Shown here one piece after another: positions 1 to 8,392 of a stretch of DNA of 35,805 nt. Location: positions 1 to 35,805 of IMG/VR virus record IMGVR_UViG_3300033146_003904. One strand, 5' to 3'. A program made the position numbers and the translations under genes. The notes beneath the pieces were generated by a model that did no database searches, was not told where the DNA came from, and saw only the letters and a list, made by a program, of their open reading frames with translations. Numbering within the stretch: the first letter of the stretch is position 1; every line of letters starts with the position of its first letter. This DNA comes from a virus.

Positions 1-1668
1 GTTGGGTATAGTTATGTGTTTTCTGCTGAATCGCTCGCAAAAGTTCATTTAAAAACATATCAGACTTCAATTTTTATTTCGATGAATCAAGATGAAGCTA
101 ATGAAAAAATTCGTTATGCGGAAAGTTTGTATGATGCAATACCAACAGAATTTAAAAAGACATTGGTGGTGCGCAACAAACAAAGTCTTGAATTTAAGTC
201 GGGGAAAACCACAAATCGTATTTTAAGTTTTCCACAGCGTCAGCCACGTGGTAAGGGCTTGAACACTGATGTTTACCTGGACGAATTTGCTCATATGCGT
301 GATGCACAGGCGATTTATACGGCTTCTACGCCTGTCATCACTCGTGGTTCTGGTGTATTAACTGTTGGTTCGACTCCACTTGGAAAATCTAGTTTACATT
401 ATAAGATTGGCAACGAAAAAGAAAACTTTGCAATGTTTTCTAGGATGAATGTCCCTTGGTGGTGGTGTCCAGATTTTTTGCGTTCAGATGTAGATATTGA
501 TGAAGCTAGAAAATTAGCTCCGCATATGGACACTGATGACCGCGTAAAGATGTTCGGGAATACAAAACTTTATGCGATTTATAAGAGCAATCCAAAATTA
601 GAATTCAAGCAAGAATATGAAATTTATTACATTGATTCTTCTATCAGTTATTTTTCATTAGATTTAATAAGTTCATGTGTTTACAGCGATATTGACGGCA
701 ATGAACTAGAAGATAATATCGACCCTTCAGAAATTCCAGAATCATGGAAACCATACACTGATAAAACAGGAAAAGAAATTGTCCCTGACACAATAATGAG
801 TAGATATGATAAAGACAAGAAGAGAAAAGTGATTTGGAAGGGCTTTGTTGAGGACCTTTATTTTTTTGATGAAGAAGATTTAAAATTAAGAATAAATGAT
901 TTTGTTTCTTTAGTTAGAATGGATATCGCTGTTCGCGGTTGGGGAAGGCATTTATTTTTTGGATATGATGTCGGCCGGGTGAATGATAGTGCTGAACTTT
1001 CACTTTTTGAAGAGATAGAGTTTGGAGATTTCAATCTTCACGTAGAGAGAATGTGTCTTGGGCTTTATGATATTCCATTTTATCTTCAAGAATACGCTAT
1101 AAATAAAATTCTTTCTTCCATTTCAGTTGAAGGTGGAATGGTTGATGCTACCGGAATGGGAAGTCAATTAGGAGAAAATATTGCGAGAATACATTCTCAA
1201 ATTATTCCTGTGAAGTTTACCCCAGAAAGGAAGGGCTTATGGGCCAGGAGATTCAAGCAGAGGCTTGAAGATAGAACAATAGGGTTGATAGACGACAAAC
1301 GTTCTATAACGCAGATTCATAGTATTAGGCGCAAAATTAGCGAATATTCAAATGTGAAATATGAAGCTGAACAAAACACTGAACATCATGGAGATAAGTT
1401 TTGGTCAAAAGCTCTTGCTTCTGCCTCTGGAAACTTTTATGAAAAGAATTTGTCGAATGATGTTGACTATAAGGCAGATGATGAGCGTATAATATCCCAG
1501 CAGAATTTTTCGCAGATAACACATAGGTCAAATAAATATGGTAGAATTGAGCCAAGTTCGTTTTCAGTAAAAGAGTCTGATTTGGTTAGATTTGTTAGAG
1601 GTAATAGCGGAGCGTTTAATTCTGGTTCTATGATGAGTGAATTTTTTGATTTTAAGTATAGAGGTTAA
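1..1668 (+). CDS. terL: Terminase large subunit (gp28-like), 5' end outside window
   Basis: ATP-driven DNA-packaging motor and headful or cos nuclease. The reading frame is open from base 1, so the start and most of the nucleotide-binding loop lie upstream. The first residues VGYSY look like the tail of a deviant Walker A loop. Counting from base 1, Walker B is VYLDEFAHM (about residue 91, acidic pair at 94-95) and the coupling motif is TVGSTPLG (about 121). The RNase H-like nuclease carries three aspartates: GYDVGR (about 323), VDATGMG (about 382) and HGDKFWSKALA (about 465). The HGDxFW ending is typical of Mu gp28-type terminases. The portal gene follows after 2 nt, as expected. An initiation codon near base 16 is not meaningful because homologous sequence continues upstream. 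Confidence 0.93.
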   Translation, partial: VGYSYVFSAESLAKVHLKTYQTSIFISMNQDEANEKIRYAESLYDAIPTEFKKTLVVRNKQSLEFKSGKTTNRILSFPQRQPRGKGLNTDVYLDEFAHMRDAQAIYTASTPVITRGSGVLTVGSTPLGKSSLHYKIGNEKENFAMFSRMNVPWWWCPDFLRSDVDIDEARKLAPHMDTDDRVKMFGNTKLYAIYKSNPKLEFKQEYEIYYIDSSISYFSLDLISSCVYSDIDGNELEDNIDPSEIPESWKPYTDKTGKEIVPDTIMSRYDKDKKRKVIWKGFVEDLYFFDEEDLKLRINDFVSLVRMDIAVRGWGRHLFFGYDVGRVNDSAELSLFEEIEFGDFNLHVERMCLGLYDIPFYLQEYAINKILSSISVEGGMVDATGMGSQLGENIARIHSQIIPVKFTPERKGLWARRFKQRLEDRTIGLIDDKRSITQIHSIRRKISEYSNVKYEAEQNTEHHGDKFWSKALASASGNFYEKNLSNDVDYKADDERIISQQNFSQITHRSNKYGRIEPSSFSVKESDLVRFVRGNSGAFNSGSMMSEFFDFKYRG

Positions 1669-1670
1669 AA

Positions 1671-3233
1671 GTGGGAAAGAAAAAAAATTCTGATATTGCA
1701 AAGCAAATTTTGCAGATTTTTAGAGAAGATGAAGAAATACATACGGAAATGTCTGAAGTTTTTGCGGAATTAGAAAATCCTTCTGATGAATCTCCTTCGT
1801 TTGCTACTTCTAAACTTCGCCAAACTGATATATTTTTTGCTAATTTAAGTAACAGTATTGGAACTTATAATTCAGATCGTATTCCTGTTTCGACTTATGA
1901 TAAAATGTTGCTGGATCCAGATATAGCTCTCGGAAGATCATTTGTAGTTTTACCAATATTGGCGCAAAACTTTCGCATTGATTCGACTGACACAGATAAG
2001 GCTCTTGTCGTTCAGTCTCTTGTTAAGAAAATTTATCGTGAGCTTATGCGTAATATGCTCACTTCATATGACTATGGTTTTTCAGTTGGAGAAAAGATTT
2101 TTGAAAAACTTCCAAATTATAAACTTACAGTAAAAGATGAATCTGGAAATGAAAGAATTATTCGAGACGGTTATACAATTGGAATTAAAAAAGTAAAATA
2201 TGTCAAACCGAGTAGCGTGTCCATCGTTAGAGATAAAAAAACAGAAGAAATTAAATATGTTAAACAAGAAAATTATTATACGAAGAGGCAACCAAAAGTC
2301 AAATATGACAAAGTTGTTTGGTTCGCAATGGATGAAAAGTTCGGAAATGTTTTTGGCATTAGTCGTTTAAAACCTGCGTATCAGCCCTGGTATTGGTATC
2401 AAATAATTATTCAGTTTATGCTTAGGTACTTGGATAGAACAGGAAGTCCAACTGCTGTAGCGCGTGCTCCAAGAGGAACCACTGTTACTAAGGATAAATT
2501 GAAGGTTGATAATATGGACGTTGGTTTGGCTGTGGCTAATGCAGTGTCAAGCAACTCTTCTATTGTATTATCTAGTGACTTGTACGCTGAATCGCGTGAA
2601 AAGAAGTGGGATGTAAAGTTTTTAGAAGATACTAAGCGTGGAGATATGTTCTTAGAAGCATTAAGATTTTTGTCTGTAAATAAAATGCGAGCTATGCTGA
2701 TTCCAGATAAAGTTGGAGTTTCAGAAGGTTCAAACACTAACGCAACTGGCGTGAATAATACTGATATTCACCTTTTGTCAGAAGAAGCTCTAGTTCAACA
2801 GGTTGAAGATGTTTTAAATAAATCAGTTGTTAATGATTTAATTAAATACAACTGGCCTCCAGAAGAACGTTTTCATGCTCAAATAAAAATTGAGCGACTT
2901 AACCATGGTAAACGCAACCTTTTGCGTGATACATTGTTAAGAATGTTGATGTTTGCTGGCGGCGTAAGTGATACAGACAAGCCCAAAACAATGCCTTCAA
3001 TTAAAGATATGTGTGAATTTTTGGAAATACCTTATGAAGAATATGATGCTATTTTTACTCCAGAAGAAGATGGTTCAGAAAAAACTGATATAATGAAGCC
3101 GACAGAGAAGGCGGATGCTAAAGATGATAGCAATGAAAAATCCGTTAAAGAAAAAAAACGTACGCAAGAAGAAATAAATAATAGAAAACGTTACTTTGAA
3201 AAAGGAACGGAAGAGGTTTCAAATGAAGTTTAA
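1671..3233 (+). CDS. Portal protein
   Basis: 520-residue portal, the dodecameric ring through which DNA enters and leaves the capsid. It starts at GTG 1671 with AGAGG six bases upstream and follows the terminase directly. The region LDPDIALGRSFVVLPI, then the YGFSVGEKIFE stretch and a Lys/Val-rich beta section, resembles portals of the Mu gp29 (DUF935) type. The C-terminal 60 residues are highly charged and probably disordered. It overlaps the protease gene by 11 bases, which suggests translational coupling. The call rests on these motifs plus its position between the terminase and the head protease. Confidence 0.85.
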   Translation: MGKKKNSDIAKQILQIFREDEEIHTEMSEVFAELENPSDESPSFATSKLRQTDIFFANLSNSIGTYNSDRIPVSTYDKMLLDPDIALGRSFVVLPILAQNFRIDSTDTDKALVVQSLVKKIYRELMRNMLTSYDYGFSVGEKIFEKLPNYKLTVKDESGNERIIRDGYTIGIKKVKYVKPSSVSIVRDKKTEEIKYVKQENYYTKRQPKVKYDKVVWFAMDEKFGNVFGISRLKPAYQPWYWYQIIIQFMLRYLDRTGSPTAVARAPRGTTVTKDKLKVDNMDVGLAVANAVSSNSSIVLSSDLYAESREKKWDVKFLEDTKRGDMFLEALRFLSVNKMRAMLIPDKVGVSEGSNTNATGVNNTDIHLLSEEALVQQVEDVLNKSVVNDLIKYNWPPEERFHAQIKIERLNHGKRNLLRDTLLRMLMFAGGVSDTDKPKTMPSIKDMCEFLEIPYEEYDAIFTPEEDGSEKTDIMKPTEKADAKDDSNEKSVKEKKRTQEEINNRKRYFEKGTEEVSNEV

Positions 3234-4848
3234 AGAAATGAAAAAAGCTATCATGTCGAGAAAAACTTTTGGTTTTAAGCTCGCTGAAGATGAAAAAAAT
3301 AAATTAGCGGATAATGTAGTTAGTGTTATTTCAAACAATCAAGATTCTTCTGAAGAAGATTTAACTGATATGATTTTATCACTACCAGATGACATTAATA
3401 TTTATATTGACGATGGTGGCTTTATTCGATTTACTTCTATTGACCTTGAAGAATTGGCGAAAATTGAAAAAGAAGTAAGTCCAGAGAAAGATGATTCAGC
3501 AGAAAAAGAAGTTGAAAAATTTTCGGAAGATTCTAAAGGAAATAAATTTGCTTGCAGCCTTGAAGACGGTGGTTGCTTCGAAAATAACTCTCCGAAAGTG
3601 TATTCTCTTTCTGACAAGAAAGAAGCTGGTTTTTATAGTTTGGCCCAAGCAGATTCAAAAATAGATAAAACAGGCAGAACAAAAATAGAGGTTTTAAGAC
3701 AAGGAAGTTTTGATCATTACTGGTATGGTGAAATCGTTTTTAATAGAGACTATTTTTTGTCTGTAATGGCGAATTTCATTAATGGTTCTGTTGCCCGTGA
3801 AATTTCTTTCGATTTTCAACATCAACCTGAATACGGTGCTGCTGCATGGGTTAAAAAGTTTGGCATTGAAGCACGTCGTTTTAGTGATGGGATTGCTCGA
3901 TGGGTGTTGACCTCCGATATAGAATATACAAAGATGGGTTTGGAATCAGTTCAGGAAAAGAGATTCAAGTATTTTTCAGTTGAAGTGAGAGATGCTTTTA
4001 CTGATAAGGAAACAAATTTTTTGCATGGTCCTACTGCAATGGGTGGTGGACTTACTAATAGACCGTACATTCCGGGGATGAAAGTTGTTACTACGCCTGG
4101 TTCTACTGAAGGAGGGTCCGCCAACAGTAGTTCTAAAAATAGTGATAAATATTCTGAACCAAAAACAAAGCCCGCTTCGGAAGATAGCGGCGAAGGAGTC
4201 GGAAAGATGAAGAAACTTGAAGAAAAGATCGCGGATCTTCAGGCAAAATTCGACGCTATTGAGGATAAAAAATCCGAAGCGGCGCAGCTCTATGGAGAGC
4301 AGATTGATGCCTTGAAGGATGCTCAGAAAATGTTTTCTGAAGTAAACGCTCAAACTGAAGCTGAAATTGCCGAGAAGTTTAGTGAACAAGCTAAGAAGCT
4401 CAGTGAGCAAGACCAGAAAATGCAGGAAATGGCCAAAGTTAATGAAAAACTTTTGGCTGAAGCTGATGAAGCTCGTGAAGAACGTCGTAAGTCAGATGTT
4501 GAGCTTTATTGTAAAACTCTTGCTGAACAGAATCACACCCCAGCCGTTGTCGAAGTTGTCAAGAAACATTTGACCGCTAATCGTGTCATTGAACTTTATA
4601 AGTTCTCTGAAGAAGGCGCTGCTGACAAGTCAATTGCTTTGAAAGATGTGATTGATGAAATTCTGTCCGCTATTCCCAAAGAGGGAAAAATTGATTTAGG
4701 TGAGAACCTGAAACATGATGCGACTAAGACTCCTGAAAAAACCGAAAAAGACGAGAAAATTGTTTTGTCTGACGGCGAAGAGATCGACCTGATGGATGAA
4801 GACCGCATTAAGAAGAACCTGGCTAAAGTTGGCGTTAAAACCAAGTAA
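3223..4848 (+). CDS. Capsid maturation protease with C-terminal scaffold (Mu gpI-like)
   Basis: 541 residues. I chose ATG 3223 (AAGAGG seven bases upstream) over the in-frame TTG 27 bases earlier. The middle (about residues 150-295) resembles the Mu gpI family of head proteases: FDFQHQPEYGAAAWVKKF, then RFKYFSVEVRDAF, then GGGLTNRPYIPGM. In that family the His of the HQ segment and nearby residues are thought to act in catalysis. The first ~140 residues are acidic and low in complexity. From residue 329 the protein is a long charged coiled coil (EEKIADLQAKF...), as expected of a scaffold cleaved out during maturation. Codon style changes at this junction from AT-rich to CGT/CTT-rich, matching an internal start at 4207. 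Confidence 0.85.
   Translation: MKFKEMKKAIMSRKTFGFKLAEDEKNKLADNVVSVISNNQDSSEEDLTDMILSLPDDINIYIDDGGFIRFTSIDLEELAKIEKEVSPEKDDSAEKEVEKFSEDSKGNKFACSLEDGGCFENNSPKVYSLSDKKEAGFYSLAQADSKIDKTGRTKIEVLRQGSFDHYWYGEIVFNRDYFLSVMANFINGSVAREISFDFQHQPEYGAAAWVKKFGIEARRFSDGIARWVLTSDIEYTKMGLESVQEKRFKYFSVEVRDAFTDKETNFLHGPTAMGGGLTNRPYIPGMKVVTTPGSTEGGSANSSSKNSDKYSEPKTKPASEDSGEGVGKMKKLEEKIADLQAKFDAIEDKKSEAAQLYGEQIDALKDAQKMFSEVNAQTEAEIAEKFSEQAKKLSEQDQKMQEMAKVNEKLLAEADEAREERRKSDVELYCKTLAEQNHTPAVVEVVKKHLTANRVIELYKFSEEGAADKSIALKDVIDEILSAIPKEGKIDLGENLKHDATKTPEKTEKDEKIVLSDGEEIDLMDEDRIKKNLAKVGVKTK
4192..4209 (+). promoter_or_regulatory. Internal ribosome binding site for scaffold
   Basis: GAAGGAG at 4192-4198, then eight bases, then ATG 4207, all inside the protease reading frame. 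Confidence 0.7.
4207..4848 (+). CDS. Internal in-frame scaffold start (gpZ-like product)
   Basis: A nested product of 213 residues sharing the C-terminus of the protease gene. ATG 4207 is in frame and has AAGGAG at 4193-4198, a Shine-Dalgarno site as good as any in the window at good spacing. The product would be the coiled-coil scaffold alone, starting MKKLEEKIADLQ. Mu itself makes scaffold Z from an internal start in gene I, and lambda makes Nu3 inside C, so this arrangement is well precedented. The abrupt change in codon use at this point fits a product needed in large amounts. Internal initiation is inferred and has not been measured. Confidence 0.7.
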   Translation: MKKLEEKIADLQAKFDAIEDKKSEAAQLYGEQIDALKDAQKMFSEVNAQTEAEIAEKFSEQAKKLSEQDQKMQEMAKVNEKLLAEADEAREERRKSDVELYCKTLAEQNHTPAVVEVVKKHLTANRVIELYKFSEEGAADKSIALKDVIDEILSAIPKEGKIDLGENLKHDATKTPEKTEKDEKIVLSDGEEIDLMDEDRIKKNLAKVGVKTK

Positions 4849-4896
4849 GCCGTTTATGTAAAGACGAATTTTTTGTCTTAAACAAGGAGAGTCAAA

Positions 4897-5361
4897 ATGA
4901 CTGCTAGCAACCAATATGGTTATGTTGAATTTGACGGCGTAGGGATGAGCGAAGAAATCCTGGCCAGTTCTCATGACCTTGAAAAAATCTCAATCACCAT
5001 TGACCCAGGCGCGACTGATCCATCTAACGCCAATGGTACTGAAACCCTTCGTCGCGGCCTGCTTATGTATGTACCTGCTGGAGCAGATTATTACAAAGAG
5101 TTGGACGTTGTTCCTCCCACTCCGGCGGAAATTGAAACTATTATCGTTCTAGGCGCTGAAGTCGTTATGAACGCTGGTGGTGCTGCGGCTAATGAAACTG
5201 CCGTGGCTATGGCTTATTTCACAGCCACTTTCAAGAAAGAAAAAATCTTTGATTCCACTGGTTTCCAAACCAATACACATTGGGCTGACCTTAAAATCGG
5301 TGCCACTGTTGTTGGTTCTGGAGCGTTGGTTTCACGACTTCGTGAACGTACCAACATTTAA
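4897..5361 (+). CDS. Head decoration protein (gpD-like)
   Basis: 154 residues, starting at ATG 4897 with AAGGAG just upstream. The order scaffold, this gene, major capsid protein is that of lambda-type heads, where this position holds decoration protein D. D trimers stud and stabilise the expanded capsid. The RRGLLMYV segment, the later IVLGAEV..GGAAANETAVAMAY stretch and a final GFQTNTHWADLKIGATVV are compatible with the D fold, but no catalytic or diagnostic motif exists in this family. Codons are of the highly expressed type seen in the capsid gene. Confidence 0.72.
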   Translation: MTASNQYGYVEFDGVGMSEEILASSHDLEKISITIDPGATDPSNANGTETLRRGLLMYVPAGADYYKELDVVPPTPAEIETIIVLGAEVVMNAGGAAANETAVAMAYFTATFKKEKIFDSTGFQTNTHWADLKIGATVVGSGALVSRLRERTNI

Positions 5362-5409
5362 TAATTTTGTGTTTCCTGACTTTAATTAGTTTAGGTAAAG
5401 GAGAGAAAA

Positions 5410-6669
5410 ATGGACGGATTTAAAAATCACAAGCTGCTACAACCAGCCTATGTGAACAAAGTTGTGGATGCTATTGTCCCTGACACTTCTAGTTATGATT
5501 TGGTCAACGATGTCCCTTTGAAGACCACAGACCAAGAAACCATTACGGTTGATGAACAATATGCCATGAGTGGAATGACTCAGGCTGTTTCGCTTGGCGC
5601 TGAGTCACCTACAGTAGAGTATGGTTCTCGTAGCCAGTTCTCTTTCCGCCCTGCATTCTTCCGCGAGAAGATCATGCTGAGTGAAAGCGATATGCGTGTT
5701 ATGCGTAAAATGGGCACAGCTAGTGAAGTCGAAACTGCTGAACAGAAAATCACTGAACGTTTGAGCGGTTTGCGCTTTCGACTTGAGACACGCCTTGAGT
5801 GGTCTAAATGGCAGATGATGATGGGTCATTTGAATGTGACTCAAGATGATGTTACTGTTGACGTTGATTATGGCATTCCTGCTGAGTTCACTCCCGCTCT
5901 CGTCGGTCCCGCGACTTGGAATTTAGCAACGAGTGATCCTCTTGCTGATATGCAGAATTGGCTCTATCAGTTCCGTGATGAGGGCACTGAACCTAAGTAT
6001 TTTGAGTTCAATATGGCAATTGAAAAGTTGCTGTTGCAAAACGATAAAATTCGAACTCTTCATGAATCGCAGTTTATTGGGACAGGCACACACGCTGCCA
6101 TGATGAATCGCGAAGCTCTTGGTAATATTCTGTCTACCTTTGGCGGTCTGCCTTATCGTGTTTTCGATAAGGGCTATATGTTTGACATGAAGATGAAGAC
6201 TCCAATTCTTGGTGGTGTCACTGTTACTGTGACCTTGGCTGAAAATGATGGTCTTGCCGTTGGCGATGAAGTTGTTTTGATGCACGTGCGGGGTCAACGT
6301 GTAGCGCGTGAAAAAGCGACCATTTTGAATGTTGTTGGTCGTACTATCACGTTTACAGCCGCTCCTCTGGAAAGTTATCCAGAAGGTTCGCGTGTCATTG
6401 TTAAACGTCGGTTTATCCCTGACAATCGTTTCGTCATTCGTGGTGAGCTTCCTTCAAACGTCATTGGCGGTCCAAATATCGCTGAGTTTATCAGTACTCC
6501 GAGCGCTTATGGTCCTGGTGGCATGATGAGTCCGACACCTGGCATTTTCAGTAAGGTAATTATTGATGATGATGGTGATCCGCCCAAGATTCAACTCATC
6601 GAAGGTGTTTATGGACTTCCCATTCTGTACTTCCCCACGGGAAATATGGTTGCGAAAGTAACTGCGTAG
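5410..6669 (+). CDS. Major capsid protein (gpE-like)
   Basis: 419 residues, starting at ATG 5410 with AAAGGAG upstream. It has the size, position and texture of a lambda gpE-type HK97-fold capsid protein. It opens with a hydrophilic N-arm, followed by an extended loop region around FSFRPAFFREKIMLSE, a long helix (residues about 110-145) and a C-terminal beta-rich part with GGVTVTVTLAEN and ITFTAAPLESYPEGSRVIVKR. It ends in a double stop (TAG TAG) and is followed by a strong hairpin terminator. That fits the most abundant virion protein ending its own transcript. Codon use is the most biased of the head genes. Confidence 0.9.
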   Translation: MDGFKNHKLLQPAYVNKVVDAIVPDTSSYDLVNDVPLKTTDQETITVDEQYAMSGMTQAVSLGAESPTVEYGSRSQFSFRPAFFREKIMLSESDMRVMRKMGTASEVETAEQKITERLSGLRFRLETRLEWSKWQMMMGHLNVTQDDVTVDVDYGIPAEFTPALVGPATWNLATSDPLADMQNWLYQFRDEGTEPKYFEFNMAIEKLLLQNDKIRTLHESQFIGTGTHAAMMNREALGNILSTFGGLPYRVFDKGYMFDMKMKTPILGGVTVTVTLAENDGLAVGDEVVLMHVRGQRVAREKATILNVVGRTITFTAAPLESYPEGSRVIVKRRFIPDNRFVIRGELPSNVIGGPNIAEFISTPSAYGPGGMMSPTPGIFSKVIIDDDGDPPKIQLIEGVYGLPILYFPTGNMVAKVTA

Positions 6670-6696
6670 TAGACACGCAAGCTTTTTTGGGTTTAT

Positions 6697-6735
6697 AATG
6701 GCCCGGTTCCGGTTAATCTGGGCCGGGCCATTTTT
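6697..6735 (+). terminator. Rho-independent terminator after capsid gene
   Basis: Perfect 10-bp stem AATGGCCCGG (6697-6706) with CCGGGCCATT (6723-6732), a 16-nt loop, and a run of T at 6731-6735. It is GC-rich in an AT-rich neighbourhood and sits directly after the capsid gene. It would limit downstream transcription relative to the head genes. Confidence 0.88.
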
Positions 6736-6751
6736 ATAAAAAGGAGAAGAG

Positions 6752-7231
6752 ATGAAAAAGTTAGAAAATTTTACAGTTTCGGTTAATTTACATGGTTGGC
6801 AAACAAAAGTAGATGGAAAGCTGAAAGTTTATCCTCGTGCGTTTAAAGCCAAAGGGATTCAGATCAATGAGGCTATGGTTGAATGTCTTGTGGAAGGATA
6901 TCAATTTAGCGGCAGTAGCGGTAAGAAATTGCCTGTATTAAGCCTTGTTGGTGGAACTCAACAGGAATTGCAAGAAGCATTTAACACTCTTACAAAAAAA
7001 GAACGTGTCGAAAAGATTCGTGAATTGGCTCGTAAGGAAGTGATGGAAACACTTGGCGAAGATGAAAAGAAGTTGGTTCTTAAGGGAATGAAAGAGCAAG
7101 CTGAAGAGCAAGCTGAAGAGCAAGCTGAAGAGCAAGCTGAAGAGCAAGCTGAAGAGCAAGCTGAAGAGCAAGCTGAAGAGCAAGCTGAAGAGCAAGCTGA
7201 AGAGCAGTTGAAAAAAGAATCTGGTGAATAG
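6752..7231 (+). CDS. Hypothetical protein with EQAE tandem repeat tail
   Basis: 159 residues, starting at ATG 6752 with AAGGAG upstream. I do not recognise the family. Residues 1-66 look like a small beta-rich domain (FTVSVNLHGWQTKVDG). Residues about 70-110 are helical and charged, and residues 115-150 are nine perfect EQAE tetrapeptides followed by EQLKKESGE. The tail should form an acidic helix or coiled coil. By position, just after the capsid gene, it could be a head-completion or packaging factor, as lambda FI is, but this is only a positional guess. Confidence 0.75.
   Translation: MKKLENFTVSVNLHGWQTKVDGKLKVYPRAFKAKGIQINEAMVECLVEGYQFSGSSGKKLPVLSLVGGTQQELQEAFNTLTKKERVEKIRELARKEVMETLGEDEKKLVLKGMKEQAEEQAEEQAEEQAEEQAEEQAEEQAEEQAEEQAEEQLKKESGE
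7094..7201 (+). repeat. Nine perfect 12-bp tandem repeats (GAGCAAGCTGAA)
   Basis: The unit GAGCAAGCTGAA occurs nine times without a single mismatch from 7094 to 7201, then continues as a partial GAGCAG. Each unit encodes EQAE in frame. Exact identity at all codon positions indicates recent expansion, probably by replication slippage, so copy number is expected to vary between relatives. Confidence 0.97.
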
Positions 7232-7233
7232 CC

Positions 7234-7659
7234 ATGTCTCAAAACGAAAAAATTGAAGTTATTCGTAATGGCGTAGCTGATGGTTTTGTTAAAAAGAAGT
7301 ATGATATATCGAATAGAAGCACGACTTCTACGAAAATAATTGATTCCATGTATCATAAGGCCAATGGCAAGGCTCCAGATAAAGAAGAAATTAAATCTTT
7401 TTATAGAACGAGAGAAAAAAGGATTTCTTCTTTTCTAAAAGCGCGTGGGTTTCCTTATAGAGGAATGGAAAAAGTTTTGATCTCAAGCAAAAACGGAAAG
7501 TCTAAAACAATTGTTGTGTTTTGTTTTGACGGCGGTGACGAGACTCGTCAGTCAATATTTGAATATTACAACTCTGATGAACGACAAGACTTTAATGTGA
7601 ATGCAAAAAAAATTCTTGCTGAGTTTTCAAATATAACTTCAATGATTTCAAATTTTTAA
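7234..7659 (+). CDS. Hypothetical protein, probably head or head-tail factor
   Basis: 141 residues, starting at ATG 7234, two bases after the previous stop. Family not recognised. The N-terminal half is rich in Lys, Arg and Ser (KKKYDISNRS, FYRTREKRISSFLKARGF), suggesting contact with nucleic acid. The second half holds a beta segment (KTIVVFCFDGGDETRQ) and an amphipathic helix. It is co-transcribed with the EQAE gene. Nothing in it fixes a function. Confidence 0.7.
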   Translation: MSQNEKIEVIRNGVADGFVKKKYDISNRSTTSTKIIDSMYHKANGKAPDKEEIKSFYRTREKRISSFLKARGFPYRGMEKVLISSKNGKSKTIVVFCFDGGDETRQSIFEYYNSDERQDFNVNAKKILAEFSNITSMISNF

Positions 7660-7698
7660 CGCTGCTTTTTTCAAGTCAAATCTAAAAACATTTTTTTA

Positions 7699-7707
7699 TG
7701 TTATCAT
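7699..7707 (+). promoter_or_regulatory. Possible extended -10 promoter
   Basis: TGTTATCAT matches the extended -10 form TGn-TATAAT with one mismatch. It lies in the 65-base gap before the membrane-protein cluster. No good -35 is present, so this is a weak candidate. Confidence 0.3.
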
Positions 7708-7724
7708 TAAAACACGGAGGTTTT

Positions 7725-8027
7725 ATGTTGGATCTTAATATTATTCTCGGATACCAAAATGTAATTTTTATGCTTGTAGTGATTGCGATAATTAGCGCGA
7801 TTAAGAAAACGACAAAAGTGTATAAAATTGACAAAAAGAAATTTGTTTTGGCCATAGTTCCATGGCTCCCGATTTTGTTAGGGCTAGGGCTGTCATTTGT
7901 TCCAGGAGCTATTGAAGGTGCTTCTACACAAGGAAAAATTATCACTGGTATCGCTTTAGGCGGAATAAGTGGTCAAATTTGGAAAATAGTTAGAACTAAA
8001 TTAGAATTGTTTGGGAAAAAACGATGA
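7725..8027 (+). CDS. Small membrane protein, holin-like topology
   Basis: 100 residues. ATG 7725 is chosen because GGAGG lies five bases upstream. An ATG 27 bases earlier lacks such a site. Hydrophobic segments are seen at about residues 9-24 (VIFMLVVIAIISAI), 42-62 (FVLAIVPWLPILLGLG) and more weakly 72-88, separated by a Lys-rich loop. Size and topology suit a holin, which would make the inner-membrane hole at lysis, but no family motif supports this. It is followed by two more membrane-associated genes with stop/start overlap, so the three form one translational unit. Confidence 0.72.
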   Translation: MLDLNIILGYQNVIFMLVVIAIISAIKKTTKVYKIDKKKFVLAIVPWLPILLGLGLSFVPGAIEGASTQGKIITGIALGGISGQIWKIVRTKLELFGKKR

Positions 8028-8392
8028 ATGTTCTTTATTCAAAGGCGCTTTTGTTGTTTAATCTAATTAAGAGCAACATGACATATACTTTATTATTACT
8101 AGCGACTGTTGGCGTTGTAATTGGTGTTGCGGTGGTGTTTGTTGGAGGAGCCAAATCTACTGCCAAATCCATTTGGTCTAAATGGAGTTCTAACTTTTAT
8201 GAAAATAAGCTAAAAGAATTGACAAAAAAGAAAACTATAATGGAAGAGTTTGACATAAAGCATGAAGAAATTTTGACAAAATTGGATAAAGATATAGCGT
8301 TAGTACACAAAACAAGTCAAAAGAAAAAATTAGAATCTTTGGGATTAAATGATGAAGAAGTTGCAAAACATCTTACTGATATGGGTTTTTAA
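8024..8392 (+). CDS. Single-pass membrane protein with cytoplasmic coiled coil
   Basis: 122 residues, starting at ATG 8024, which overlaps the stop of the gene before it (ATGA). Residues about 20-43 form one hydrophobic helix (YTLLLLATVGVVIGVAVVFVG), followed by a Lys/Glu-rich helical region to the C-terminus. No known family was recognised. The next gene begins directly after the stop. It may work with its two neighbours in lysis or membrane attachment. Confidence 0.7.
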   Translation: MNVLYSKALLLFNLIKSNMTYTLLLLATVGVVIGVAVVFVGGAKSTAKSIWSKWSSNFYENKLKELTKKKTIMEEFDIKHEEILTKLDKDIALVHKTSQKKKLESLGLNDEEVAKHLTDMGF

